In this document: positions 16,659-25,375 of the stretch, one piece after another
Position numbering within the stretch: position 1 is the first letter of the stretch
Layout: each line of letters starts with the position of its first letter
Assembly (NCBI GenBank): GCA_039980455.1
Contig: JBDXCG010000006.1
Span: 1-64,000 of the forward strand
Reading direction: 5' to 3'
DNA length: 64,000 nt
From: CALINF01 sp039980455
GTDB lineage: Bacteria > Pseudomonadota > Gammaproteobacteria > Pseudomonadales > Halieaceae
Notes under the pieces: model-generated
Told to the model about the DNA's origin: nothing
What the model saw: only the letters and a program-made list of their open reading frames with translations
The model's database searches: none
Position numbers and translations under genes: made by a program

Positions 16659-19574
16659 TCAGGCTGCCTTTTTGTTAGCCTTCGTTTTGGCCTTGGCCTT
16701 TGCTTTGGTTTTAGTCTTGGCCTTCGGTTTTCCCTTTGCCCCTGCTTTGCCGCCAGAAACGATCGGCTTCAGGAATTGACCGGTAAATGATCCTTTCACT
16801 GCGGCCACGTCTTCTGGCGTGCCCGTGGCAATTATCTGCCCACCACCGCTGCCGCCTTCTGGACCCAGATCGACAACCCAGTCGGCCGTCTTAATCACAT
16901 CCAGATTATGCTCGATGATTACTACCGTATTGCCGTGATTGCGCAATCTATGCAGTACTGTCAGTAGCTGATTGATATCCTCGAAATGTAGCCCTGTGGT
17001 TGGTTCATCGAGAATGTACAGCGTGCTGCCGGTATCACGCTTGGACAGTTCTTTGGCTAGCTTCACGCGTTGTGCCTCACCGCCGGACAATGTTGTTGCA
17101 GCCTGACCCAAGCGTATATAAGACAAGCCTACATCCATCAGTGTTTGCAGCTTGCGGGCGATCGATGGCACAGGTTTAAAAAACTCCAGCGCATCCTCAA
17201 CGGTCATTTCCAACACTTCGTGGATATTCTTGCCCTTGTAGCGTATTTCAAGTGTTTCGCGGTTGTAGCGTTTGCCCTTGCAGACATCGCAGGGAACATA
17301 GATGTCGGGTAGAAAATGCATCTCTACTTTAGTTACGCCATCACCCTGACACGCTTCGCAGCGACCGCCCTTGACGTTAAAGCTGAATCGTCCGGGTTTG
17401 TAGCCGCGTGAGCGCGCTTCCTGTGTTCCAGCAAATAATTCCCGAGTAGGCGTAAATATGCCGGTATAAGTAGCAGGATTGGAGCGCGGTGTCCGGCCGA
17501 TCGGGCTTTGGTCTATGTCGATACATTTGTCGATATGCTCCAGCCCGCTGACCTCTTCGTAGTCCGAAGGCTTTAGCGTAGTTGCGCCATTGAGCTCAGT
17601 CGCAGCAATGGGATAGAGCGTGCTGTTGATCAGTGTAGATTTACCAGACCCTGATACGCCGGTGATGCAGGTGAGCAGGCCTACAGGTATCTCCAGGGTA
17701 ACGCTCTGCAGGTTGTTGCCACTAGCACCCTTGAGAACGAGTTGTTTGTCTGCATCCGGTTCGGTGCGCTTGGCGGGAATCTCGATCTGGCGTGCGCCCG
17801 ATAGATAGTCGCCAGTCAGTGAGTTCTTGGCACTCAGAATATCGTCATACGAACCTTGCGCAACAATCCTGCCACCGTGCACGCCAGCGCCTGGCCCTAT
17901 GTCGATGATGTGATCGGCGCTACGGATGGCATCTTCATCGTGCTCAACAACCAATACCGTGTTGCCGAGATCGCGCAGATGCACAAGCGTTTTCAGGAGT
18001 CGCTCGTTGTCGCGTTGATGCAAGCCAATAGAAGGCTCATCCAGAATATACATTACGCCAACAAGCCCCGCGCCAATCTGCGATGCGAGCCGGATACGTT
18101 GGGCTTCTCCGCCAGACAGGGTTTCAGCGCTGCGGTTCAACGTAAGATAGTTCAACCCCACATCAACTAAAAAGCGATAGCGAGCACGCAGTTCCTTCAA
18201 AATTTTGTCCGCAATCTCCCCTTGTCGACCCTGTAACTTTAACTGCTCGAAATAGTCTTCAGCATCGCCCACGGCCATAGAAACAATTTCAGGCAGGGTA
18301 CGTTCGTCTACGAATACATGCCTGGCATCCCGTCGCAGCCGTGTGCCGCCACAATCGGGGCAGGGCGCAGTCGCCAAAAACTTGGCTAGGTCTTCGCGTA
18401 CTGAGTTGGAGTCGGTGTCGCGATAGCGTCTTTCCATGTTCGGGATAATGCCCTCGAACGGGTGGGTGCGCTGAAACACGTCGCCGCGATCATTCACGTA
18501 AGCAAAAGCGATATCTTCTTTGCCACTGCCGTGAAGAATCACTTGTTGATGCTTTTTACTCAGCTTGCAGTAGGGCTTGTCGATATCGAAGCCGTAGTGC
18601 TCTGCGAGCGAGTTGAGCATGTGAAAATAGTAGACATTGCGCCGGTCCCATCCGCGTATGGCTCCCTCGGCGAGACTGGACTCTGGATACAGGATGATGC
18701 GCTCGGCATCGAAATACTGTTTTACGCCCAGGCCGTCACAGCTGCTGCACGCTCCCGCTGGGTTGTTGAACGAGAACAGTCTCGGTTCCAGTTCGTCGAT
18801 GCTGTGACCGCATTCAGGGCATGCAAAGCGTGCCGAAAAACTGATGTCTTTGTCATCGCCATCCATGGAGCTGATAGAGGCCAGTCCATCCGTCAGGCCC
18901 AGCGCGGTTTCGAAAGACTCAGCCAGGCGCAGGGCGAGATCGTCACGTACCTTAAAACGATCTACGACGACTTCAATGCGATGCTTCTTTTTCTTGTCCA
19001 GCTCGGGCACGTCATCGAGGTCAGTTACGATGCCGTCTATACGTGCGCGAACAAAGCCGCCGGCGCGTAACTCCTCAAACACATGCAGATGCTCTCCCTT
19101 GCGATCGCGCACAACGGGCGCTAACAGCATCAGGCGACTGCCCTCTGGCATCGCCAGAACGGTATCTACCATCTGACTGACGGTTTGAGCCTGCAGATTT
19201 TTACCGTGGTCTGGACATCTTGGCTCGCCAACCCGAGCAAACAGGAGGCGCAGATAGTCATAAATCTCGGTGATGGTGCCTACAGTAGAGCGTGGGTTGT
19301 GAGATGTGGACTTTTGCTCAATGGAAATAGCAGGCGAGAGCCCCTCGATATGGTCCATGTCGGGTTTTTCCATCATGGATAAAAATTGGCGAGCGTAGGT
19401 GGATAGCGACTCAACATATCTGCGCTGTCCTTCGGCGTACAAGGTGTCGAATGCCAGCGAGGATTTACCCGAGCCCGACAATCCGGTGATGACTACCAGT
19501 TTGTCTCGCGGGATGTCGAGGTCGATATTCTTGAGATTGTGGGTGCGCGCGCCGCGAACCTGAATTGTATCCAT
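16659..19574 (-). CDS. uvrA: Excinuclease ABC subunit A
   Basis: A 971-residue UvrA, the damage-sensing ATPase of nucleotide excision repair. Two ABC modules are complete: Walker A GLSGSGKSSLAFDTLY near residue 32 and GVSGSGKSTLIN near residue 640, each with an LSGGEAQR signature. Two zinc fingers are present (CPECGHSIDELEPRLF and CSSCDGLG; CEACQGDGVTKVEMHF and CDVCKGKRYN). The final 30 residues after IVSGG are an unusual Lys/Ala/Thr/Gly-rich repeat (KTKAKAKAKTKANKKAA). UvrA usually ends near residue 940. The MFS gene is divergent, and no convincing LexA box was found between them. Confidence 0.98.
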   Translation of the reverse strand: MDTIQVRGARTHNLKNIDLDIPRDKLVVITGLSGSGKSSLAFDTLYAEGQRRYVESLSTYARQFLSMMEKPDMDHIEGLSPAISIEQKSTSHNPRSTVGTITEIYDYLRLLFARVGEPRCPDHGKNLQAQTVSQMVDTVLAMPEGSRLMLLAPVVRDRKGEHLHVFEELRAGGFVRARIDGIVTDLDDVPELDKKKKHRIEVVVDRFKVRDDLALRLAESFETALGLTDGLASISSMDGDDKDISFSARFACPECGHSIDELEPRLFSFNNPAGACSSCDGLGVKQYFDAERIILYPESSLAEGAIRGWDRRNVYYFHMLNSLAEHYGFDIDKPYCKLSKKHQQVILHGSGKEDIAFAYVNDRGDVFQRTHPFEGIIPNMERRYRDTDSNSVREDLAKFLATAPCPDCGGTRLRRDARHVFVDERTLPEIVSMAVGDAEDYFEQLKLQGRQGEIADKILKELRARYRFLVDVGLNYLTLNRSAETLSGGEAQRIRLASQIGAGLVGVMYILDEPSIGLHQRDNERLLKTLVHLRDLGNTVLVVEHDEDAIRSADHIIDIGPGAGVHGGRIVAQGSYDDILSAKNSLTGDYLSGARQIEIPAKRTEPDADKQLVLKGASGNNLQSVTLEIPVGLLTCITGVSGSGKSTLINSTLYPIAATELNGATTLKPSDYEEVSGLEHIDKCIDIDQSPIGRTPRSNPATYTGIFTPTRELFAGTQEARSRGYKPGRFSFNVKGGRCEACQGDGVTKVEMHFLPDIYVPCDVCKGKRYNRETLEIRYKGKNIHEVLEMTVEDALEFFKPVPSIARKLQTLMDVGLSYIRLGQAATTLSGGEAQRVKLAKELSKRDTGSTLYILDEPTTGLHFEDINQLLTVLHRLRNHGNTVVIIEHNLDVIKTADWVVDLGPEGGSGGGQIIATGTPEDVAAVKGSFTGQFLKPIVSGGKAGAKGKPKAKTKTKAKAKAKTKANKKAA

Positions 19575-19746
19575 GAAGTACCTGATGCAGCCGAATGACG
19601 GAAACCGAACAGTATATGCCCAGGCCTATAGTCAGGCCAAATAGAAGAGGCAAATTACCCCTAAACATACGGAGACTAGCGTATGCCGGATGTCATGCGG
19701 GCCATGAAACTGTTAGAATAGCGTTGCTTTCAGGAACAATGTCCCC

Positions 19747-20976
19747 GTGATTACCAAACACCCTATGACTGCGCTCGAGAGGCGTACCGTGAGCTCCCTT
19801 GCGCTGCTTTATAGCTTCCGCATGCTTGGGTTATTCATGGTGCTGCCACTGTTGGCGCTTTATGGCGCCGACTACCCGGGCGCTTCGCCAGCAATGTTGG
19901 GTTTGGCGCTGGGAATCTATGGCGCTAGTCAGGCCTTGCTGCAGGTTCCACTTGGCTGGTTGTCTGACAAGATCGGGCGCAAACCGGTCATTGTGGGCGG
20001 GCTGTTGGTGTTTGTACTCGGAAGCGTTGTAGCCGGTATGTCGGAGACCATGACGGGCGTGATAGTCGGACGCGTGCTGCAGGGCGCTGGGGCAATTGCG
20101 GGTACGTTGATGGCATTGCTGGCAGATCTCACCAGTGACGAGCAGCGCACCAAAGCCATGGCAGTAGTGGGTGTGAGCATAGGTGCATCATTCGCGCTGG
20201 CGCTGTTGCTGGGTCCTGCGCTGGCCGCGGTTGGGGGCCTTTCAGCTGTGTTTTATGCAACCGCTGTGCTGGCCGCCCTTGGAATTTTTATCCTACTTCT
20301 TCGGGTGCCGACACCTGCGTCAACTGGCATCGCTCATACGGAGGTCGGTCTGAATCGGAATCTACTTCGCTCCGTATTAGCCGATGGCGTGTTGCTGCGT
20401 TTCAATTTCGGTGTGTTCTGCCTGCATTTTGTACTGACTGCCTGTTTTCTTATGATTCCCACACTGCTGGAGCAGGGTTTGGGGTTTGGGCGAGAACAGC
20501 ATTGGCAGGTTTACCTTCCCGCTCTGTTTCTCTCTGTGTTGGGCATTCTCCCGCTCATGCGGTTTGCCGAGCGTGATGGTCGTCTTGGCCAGGTGTTCCC
20601 GTTATCGATATTGATATTGCTGCTGGCTGTTGCAGGCCTTTGGTTTGCGCCTACGCTGGTGGCATTTACCGCTGGCCTTTGGTTGTTCTTTGTTGGGTTT
20701 AACTACCTGGAGGCTACGCTGCCCTCGCTGGTGAGCAAAAAGATCTTTCATGGCGGTAAAGGCACTGCACTGAGTTTGTACTCTACCTGCCAGTTTGGCG
20801 GCGCGTTTGCAGGGGGCGTTGCTGGAGGCATGGCATTACAATGGTTTGGTGGCATGGGCTTGCTGGTTTTATGCCTATGTGTAGGCGCTGCCTGGCTGCT
20901 ATTGAGCCTACCGCCATTGGCTAGTCAATCATTTTCAGTAGAGAGCGACACAACAACAGCGCCAGCGCAAAGCTGA
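19747..20976 (+). CDS. MFS transporter (YajR-like drug/proton antiporter family)
   Basis: A 409-residue twelve-helix major facilitator protein in the inner membrane. The loop 2-3 motif A reads GWLSDKIGRKPVI (near residue 74) and motif C-like glycine-rich helices follow (GRVLQGAGAIAGTLMAL). It lacks the C-terminal YAM domain of E. coli YajR. The GTG start at 19747 is nine bases after AGGAA; an ATG at 19765 has no ribosome-binding site. The uvrA-divergent-MFS order with ssb beyond is familiar from Pseudomonas. The substrate is unknown. Confidence 0.88.
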   Translation: MITKHPMTALERRTVSSLALLYSFRMLGLFMVLPLLALYGADYPGASPAMLGLALGIYGASQALLQVPLGWLSDKIGRKPVIVGGLLVFVLGSVVAGMSETMTGVIVGRVLQGAGAIAGTLMALLADLTSDEQRTKAMAVVGVSIGASFALALLLGPALAAVGGLSAVFYATAVLAALGIFILLLRVPTPASTGIAHTEVGLNRNLLRSVLADGVLLRFNFGVFCLHFVLTACFLMIPTLLEQGLGFGREQHWQVYLPALFLSVLGILPLMRFAERDGRLGQVFPLSILILLLAVAGLWFAPTLVAFTAGLWLFFVGFNYLEATLPSLVSKKIFHGGKGTALSLYSTCQFGGAFAGGVAGGMALQWFGGMGLLVLCLCVGAAWLLLSLPPLASQSFSVESDTTTAPAQS

Positions 20977-21098
20977 TCGAACTCTAAAGCCAGCCTTTCC
21001 CAAACTCTTGCTTCGGTTTCACTGGTACTAACCCGGCAAGTAGTTTTGGTATTTCAATAAAAGTATACTTTCTGCAACCCACTGATGAGCGCAATGAC

Positions 21099-21689
21099 AT
21101 GACTCCCAGAAAACTATTGCTACCCCTAGCGATAACATCCGTTCTCGTTGGCTGTGCCAGCACCGATCCCTACACAGGTTCATCCCGGAATCAGGTTATT
21201 AACGTTCAGTATGGGACTATCGAAGGCATCCAGCAGGTCAAAATGGACGCATCCTACGGGAAAGATTCAGTGATTGGCGGTGCTATCGGACTGCTTGCGA
21301 CCAGTACGCATTCAGCTGGCAGTCAGGTTGCCGGCGCCGTAGTGGGTGCTGGGCTTGGTGCATTAGTGGCTAAAGAGACAGCGGGAACGGGTCAGCGATA
21401 CACCATTGCACTGACTACTGGCGGACAAATCGCGCTGGTAACGGAGCAGAAGGATATGGTTGTGGGTGATTGTGTGTCGGTTGAGCAAGGTAAGCATGCC
21501 AACTTGAGGCGAGTGTCATCGGTAATGTGCTCCACAGATTCTTCGCATCCGGCGTATGATGCGATGCATTCGTCTACCACCAGCGAAGCGTCTGAGTGTG
21601 ACGAAATTAAACAACAAGTGATGGCTGCCACAACCGCGCAGGAAACCGATATCGCTTACCGCAAAATGCGCGCGGCGTGTGAGCACTAA
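21099..21689 (+). CDS. Glycine-zipper outer-membrane lipoprotein
   Basis: A 196-residue lipoprotein. The signal peptide ends in a lipobox LVGC (Cys19) followed by AST, with no Asp at +2, so outer-membrane sorting is expected. The middle has a glycine zipper, GGAIGLLATSTHSAGSQVAGAVVGAGLGALVAK (given here as its two ends, about residues 66-98), like SlyB/OsmB/Pcp proteins. The last 60 residues are polar, with a Cys pair. The nearest relatives are probably SlyB-like proteins, but the function is unknown. Confidence 0.72.
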   Translation: MTPRKLLLPLAITSVLVGCASTDPYTGSSRNQVINVQYGTIEGIQQVKMDASYGKDSVIGGAIGLLATSTHSAGSQVAGAVVGAGLGALVAKETAGTGQRYTIALTTGGQIALVTEQKDMVVGDCVSVEQGKHANLRRVSSVMCSTDSSHPAYDAMHSSTTSEASECDEIKQQVMAATTAQETDIAYRKMRAACEH

Positions 21690-21792
21690 TGGATTTATCC
21701 TCGCGATAACTTTTTCTGCATAGAATAGGTTTGAGCAAGCTCCGCGAGAATTGTTGCTGGAATATATACGAGAACCTGAGTGAGGAAGCGTA

Positions 21793-22449
21793 ATGTTTAA
21801 CAAATTGATGGTCTTAGTGGGCCTGTTCGCAATCGCAGCGGTTGCTGTTGCCAAGGACGATTTTCCCGCGGTAAGTCACGACGGGCTGCACCTGATGCCA
21901 GATACCAAGTTAAGAGCCGTCTATATGAGGCCTGGCGCCGATCTTAGTGAATACGACAAAATTTATTTGGTTGATGCGTATGTCGCTTTCAAAAAGAATT
22001 GGAAGCGCGATCACAACGATGAAGAAGCGTGGGATCAGCAAGTCAACGATAAGCAGATGAAAGATATTCGTGAACGTGTTGCGAAATCGTTTGCCAAAGA
22101 ATTCACTGAAGTTTTGTCAACACGAGGTGGTCACGAGGTCGTAACCGAAGGCGGTGAAGGTGTGCTGATCATTCGGCCGGCAATCGTCAATTTGGACGTG
22201 ACTGCGCCAGACTTGATGTCGCCTCAATCTACATCAGTAGTCGCATCAGCCGGCTCGATGACGCTCTATATGGAACTCTACGATGGCAAGACACAAGATA
22301 TTATTGCGCGTGTTATTGACCCAGAGGCTGCTGATAATGCCGGACTGGCTCGGGTGGCAAATCGCGTAACTAACACTGCAGATTTTGAGCGAGTGATGCG
22401 ACGCTGGGCGGAGATATTGAATGCACATCTGGCCGAAGTAAAAAAATAG
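21793..22449 (+). CDS. Exported DUF3313-like protein
   Basis: A 218-residue protein with an N-terminal signal peptide cleaved after AVAVA (about residue 20); no lipobox Cys is seen although many DUF3313 members are lipoproteins. The features LRAVYMRPGADLSEYDKIYLVDAYVAF, a conserved IRPAIVNLDVTAPD segment and ARVIDPEAADN fit the DUF3313 family of envelope proteins with no known function. It is preceded by GAGTGAGGAAG and follows the glycine-zipper lipoprotein by 103 bases in the same direction. Confidence 0.72.
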   Translation: MFNKLMVLVGLFAIAAVAVAKDDFPAVSHDGLHLMPDTKLRAVYMRPGADLSEYDKIYLVDAYVAFKKNWKRDHNDEEAWDQQVNDKQMKDIRERVAKSFAKEFTEVLSTRGGHEVVTEGGEGVLIIRPAIVNLDVTAPDLMSPQSTSVVASAGSMTLYMELYDGKTQDIIARVIDPEAADNAGLARVANRVTNTADFERVMRRWAEILNAHLAEVKK

Positions 22450-22566
22450 CCGCTAGACTATAGACGTTGGCTACTGAGTCTTCAGCGTCTGAGTTGAATA
22501 GTGACCCGCACGTGCAGCTAAGACATAGTGTGCCTGTTTTTGAGCTTTTCTATCTGGAGTCGTTTT

Positions 22567-23481
22567 GTGACTAGCAGTATCACCCGTTTGTTTAAAGAAC
22601 CACTGATTCAATTCCTGCTGATCGGCGCCTGCATTTATGGCGCATATGACTTGTTTGCTCCGCCGGATGAGGCCGATCTGGAAACCACTGTGGTGGTAGA
22701 TGCCAATCGTATTAATAGTTTTGTGGCCCAATGGAGTGCACGCTGGAACCGGCCGCCTACGCAAGAAGAGTTGGATGGACTGATTAACTCTTACATACGC
22801 GAGGAAATCTTATACCGGCAGGCTGTGGCGATGGGGCTTGATGAGGACGACCCTGTCACACGCCGGCGCATGGCGCAGAGATTAGAATTTATCACCAGTG
22901 ATCTGGCGTTAGTGATAGAGCCCGATGAAGCCGCGCTTACCCAGTATTTTGAGGACAATATCGACGAATTTCGTGATCCGGATCTGATCAGTTTCATTCA
23001 AGTGTTTTTTGATCCTGATGCCAGGGGAGAGGCTACTCTGGGTGATGCGGAGGCTGAATTGGCGCAGCTGCAGGCGGCGGGTGTGCCTGATCCCAAGACC
23101 TTGCAGGTGGGTGATAGCTTAATGCTGCCAGGCTACTTTGATACGGCCACGGAGCTGGAAGTGAGTAAGCGTTTAGGTGGAGGCTTTACTAAGTCCTTGA
23201 TGGCACTTGAGCCCGGCATTTGGCACGGTCCCGTGTTGTCCGGTTTTGGCGTCCATCTGGTGTATGTGTTTGAAAGCGTACAGGCTCCTGCCCCGGCACT
23301 GGCCGATGTCAGGCCGCAGGTGTTGGAGGGGTGGCAGCGCGAGCAGATAGAGAGCTTTAACGAGAAATTTTATGACAGCCTGAAGGAGCGCTATACCATT
23401 ATTGTTGAAGACGGCGGCGTAACGCCGGGCAGTGTGCTTGAAACACCTGCGCAGCAGCCAGACGCAGCAGGAGCAGGGTAG
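22567..23481 (+). CDS. Membrane-anchored parvulin-type peptidyl-prolyl isomerase
   Basis: A 304-residue PpiC/parvulin-like protein: one N-terminal membrane segment (about residues 12-28), a SurA/PpiD-like helical region with SYIREEILYRQAVAMGLDEDD, and a parvulin-like domain (about residues 150-265; RLGGGFTKSLMALEPGIWHGPV and GVHLVYVFE) facing the periplasm. The GTG at 22567 is chosen because GGAG lies seven bases upstream; the frame is open back to 22528. It overlaps the next gene by one base (TAGTG), so the two are translationally coupled. In many bacteria such PPIases sit next to HupE/UreJ-like genes. Confidence 0.82.
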   Translation: MTSSITRLFKEPLIQFLLIGACIYGAYDLFAPPDEADLETTVVVDANRINSFVAQWSARWNRPPTQEELDGLINSYIREEILYRQAVAMGLDEDDPVTRRRMAQRLEFITSDLALVIEPDEAALTQYFEDNIDEFRDPDLISFIQVFFDPDARGEATLGDAEAELAQLQAAGVPDPKTLQVGDSLMLPGYFDTATELEVSKRLGGGFTKSLMALEPGIWHGPVLSGFGVHLVYVFESVQAPAPALADVRPQVLEGWQREQIESFNEKFYDSLKERYTIIVEDGGVTPGSVLETPAQQPDAAGAG

Positions 23482-24521
23482 TGAGAGTGAGTGCAGGGCT
23501 AAATGTCGGCGTAGCAAGCCTTGCCTTGTCTAGGCTGTGTTGTTTATTACTAGCGTTGATTCTGTGGCCTACGACCTCGTCTGCCGACGAGTTTCGTCCA
23601 GCCACATTGGATGTCACAGAACGTGACAGCGAGTGGGTGGATGTCACATGGAAGGTCCCACTCGTTGAGAACGCGCCGGTGGGCGCTTCACCCGTACTGC
23701 CGGAATTTCTCAAGCCCATAGGGCCCGGCTCAACCCGACAGATGTTGGGATCCCAGGTTTATAACGCCACGTTTCATTCCGACGGCAGAACGCTGAGCGG
23801 TAACACCCTCACCATTGATGGTCTTGCGGGCATACCCATGGATGTGATGGTGCGGGTGACTTTGCGAGACGGTACTGAGCATTCAGCCATGCTGCGCTCG
23901 GGCAAAGTGTCTTTTACCATCCCAGAACAGGCAACACGCGCGGAATTGGCTATTTCCTACTGGCAGATGGGTACCGTGCATATTCTGGAGGGTTTCGATC
24001 ATCTGCTGTTTCTACTTACCCTGCTGCTGATCGTTAACGGCATCTGGCCGCTGTTGAAAACCGTGACGGCGTTTACGCTAGCCCACAGCATCACATTGGC
24101 GCTGGCCACTCTTGATCTGGTGCATATCCCGTCAGCGCCCACCGAGGCGGTGATTGCGCTGAGTATTATGCTGCTTGCGGTAGAGGTGGTGCGTAAGAAC
24201 CAGGGCGAGCTGACAATGTCGGAAAGATTCCCATGGCTGGTGGCCTTTACCTTCGGGCTGGTGCATGGGTTGGGCTTTGCTGGCGCTCTAGCCGAAATCG
24301 GCGTGCCGCAAAACGACATACCGCTGACGCTGCTAATGTTTAATGTTGGCGTTGAAACCGGTCAGGTGATGTTCGTGCTGGTGGTATCCCTGATACTCGC
24401 TGGCCTGCATCACATTCACAGCCGGTCAGCGCTCACCCTCGCCAGGGCCACACCTTATGCAATCGGCGGTTTGGCGGCATTCTGGACAATAGAGCGCACA
24501 ATAGGCTCTTTTGTCGCCTAA
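23481..24521 (+). CDS. HupE/UreJ-family membrane protein
   Basis: A 346-residue protein with a signal peptide (cleaved near TTSSA-DEF), a periplasmic beta-rich domain of about 130 residues, and a C-terminal HupE/UreJ_2 membrane domain with six or so helices. Hallmarks are HILEGFDHLLFLLTLLLI near residue 166, FTLAHSITLALATL, and FGLVHGLGFAGALAEIG with conserved His residues. HupE relatives are implicated in nickel entry, but this branch with a large N-terminal domain is not assigned. It starts with a GTG overlapping the PPIase stop, and no hydrogenase or urease gene is nearby, so nickel transport is uncertain. Confidence 0.82.
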   Translation: MRVSAGLNVGVASLALSRLCCLLLALILWPTTSSADEFRPATLDVTERDSEWVDVTWKVPLVENAPVGASPVLPEFLKPIGPGSTRQMLGSQVYNATFHSDGRTLSGNTLTIDGLAGIPMDVMVRVTLRDGTEHSAMLRSGKVSFTIPEQATRAELAISYWQMGTVHILEGFDHLLFLLTLLLIVNGIWPLLKTVTAFTLAHSITLALATLDLVHIPSAPTEAVIALSIMLLAVEVVRKNQGELTMSERFPWLVAFTFGLVHGLGFAGALAEIGVPQNDIPLTLLMFNVGVETGQVMFVLVVSLILAGLHHIHSRSALTLARATPYAIGGLAAFWTIERTIGSFVA

Positions 24522-24814
24522 CCTGGCGATGAATACATTGAGAAAGGTGTTGGCTGCGGCTTTTTGAAGCCTTCGGTGTAACGACGATGACCACTTCTGC
24601 TGTCGCAATTCCACAGTGGGATTGATATAGTTCTGTGCTTGCAATAACACAGACAGCGCGGATACAACGACCGCATTTTCGGCAGACCCAGCAACGCCTC
24701 CATATACGGACACAAAGCAGGCTACAGCCTCATAGGGTCTAGCTGCGGCAAAAAAGGCTCGCTGTTCAACTACCGCAACCAATCTGTTTCGACAGCAGTG
24801 CTAGAGGAAATCAC
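24522..24814. other. Intergenic region upstream of ssb
   Basis: No gene or repeat is recognised. A TTGATA at about 24620 lacks a good -10 at proper spacing. CTGTTTCGACAGCAG near 24753 resembles a LexA site but has the wrong spacing (nine rather than ten bases between CTG and CAG). ssb is probably transcribed from somewhere in here. Confidence 0.4.
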
Positions 24815-25324
24815 ATGGCTTCAAGGGGCGTTAACAAAGTTATTTTGGTGGGAAATCTGGGAAATGACCCAGAAACCCGGTATATGCCCTCGGGTGGGGC
24901 AGTGACAAATATCACCATCGCCACGTCGGAGTCATGGAAAGACAAGCAAACGGGCCAGCCTCAGGAGCGCACAGAATGGCACCGAATTGTGTTCTTCAAT
25001 CGCCTTGGCGAAATTGCGGGCGAATATCTGCGTAAGGGGTCGAAGATTTATATCGAAGGCTCATTGCGCACCCGTAAGTGGCAGGACAAGTCAGGTCAGG
25101 ATCGCTACACGACCGAGATTGTAGCGTCCGAAATGCAAATGCTCGACAGCAAAGGTTCACAAGGTGCCGGTGCACAAGGTGGCTACCAACAACCGCAGTC
25201 AGCGCCACAATCAGCGCCGCAGTCCCCACAGCAGTCTCCACAACAGGGAGCGCCCGCAGGGCAACAAGGTGCTGCACCCGGGCCCTCAGACTTTGCAGAT
25301 TTTGACGACGACATCCCGTTCTAG
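24815..25324 (+). CDS. ssb: Single-stranded DNA-binding protein
   Basis: A 169-residue SSB. The OB fold occupies residues about 1-110 (MASRGVNKVILVGNLGNDPE, TEWHRIVFFNRLGEIAGEYL, GSLRTRKWQDKSGQDRYTTE). Then comes a Gln/Pro/Ser/Gly-rich linker and the acidic tip DFDDDIPF that recruits partner proteins. AGAGGAAAT precedes the ATG. Its position downstream of uvrA and the MFS gene follows the Pseudomonas order, but with four extra envelope genes between. Confidence 0.97.
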   Translation: MASRGVNKVILVGNLGNDPETRYMPSGGAVTNITIATSESWKDKQTGQPQERTEWHRIVFFNRLGEIAGEYLRKGSKIYIEGSLRTRKWQDKSGQDRYTTEIVASEMQMLDSKGSQGAGAQGGYQQPQSAPQSAPQSPQQSPQQGAPAGQQGAAPGPSDFADFDDDIPF

Positions 25325-25375
25325 AGTCCCTGCGCCCCTAGCCGGACAACTTTGTCTGCAACGGAGAGAACGTCT

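Noticed and set aside
19575..19746. LexA box between uvrA and the MFS gene
   Set aside because: ACAGTATAT-like half site near 19609 has no matching CTG-N10-CAG partner.
24753..24767. LexA-like CTGTTTCGACAGCAG upstream of ssb
   Set aside because: The CTG to CAG spacing is nine rather than ten bases and the centre is not AT-rich.
24426..24782. Minus-strand frame across the end of the HupE-like gene and the ssb upstream region
   Set aside because: No family similarity and heavy overlap with a real gene.
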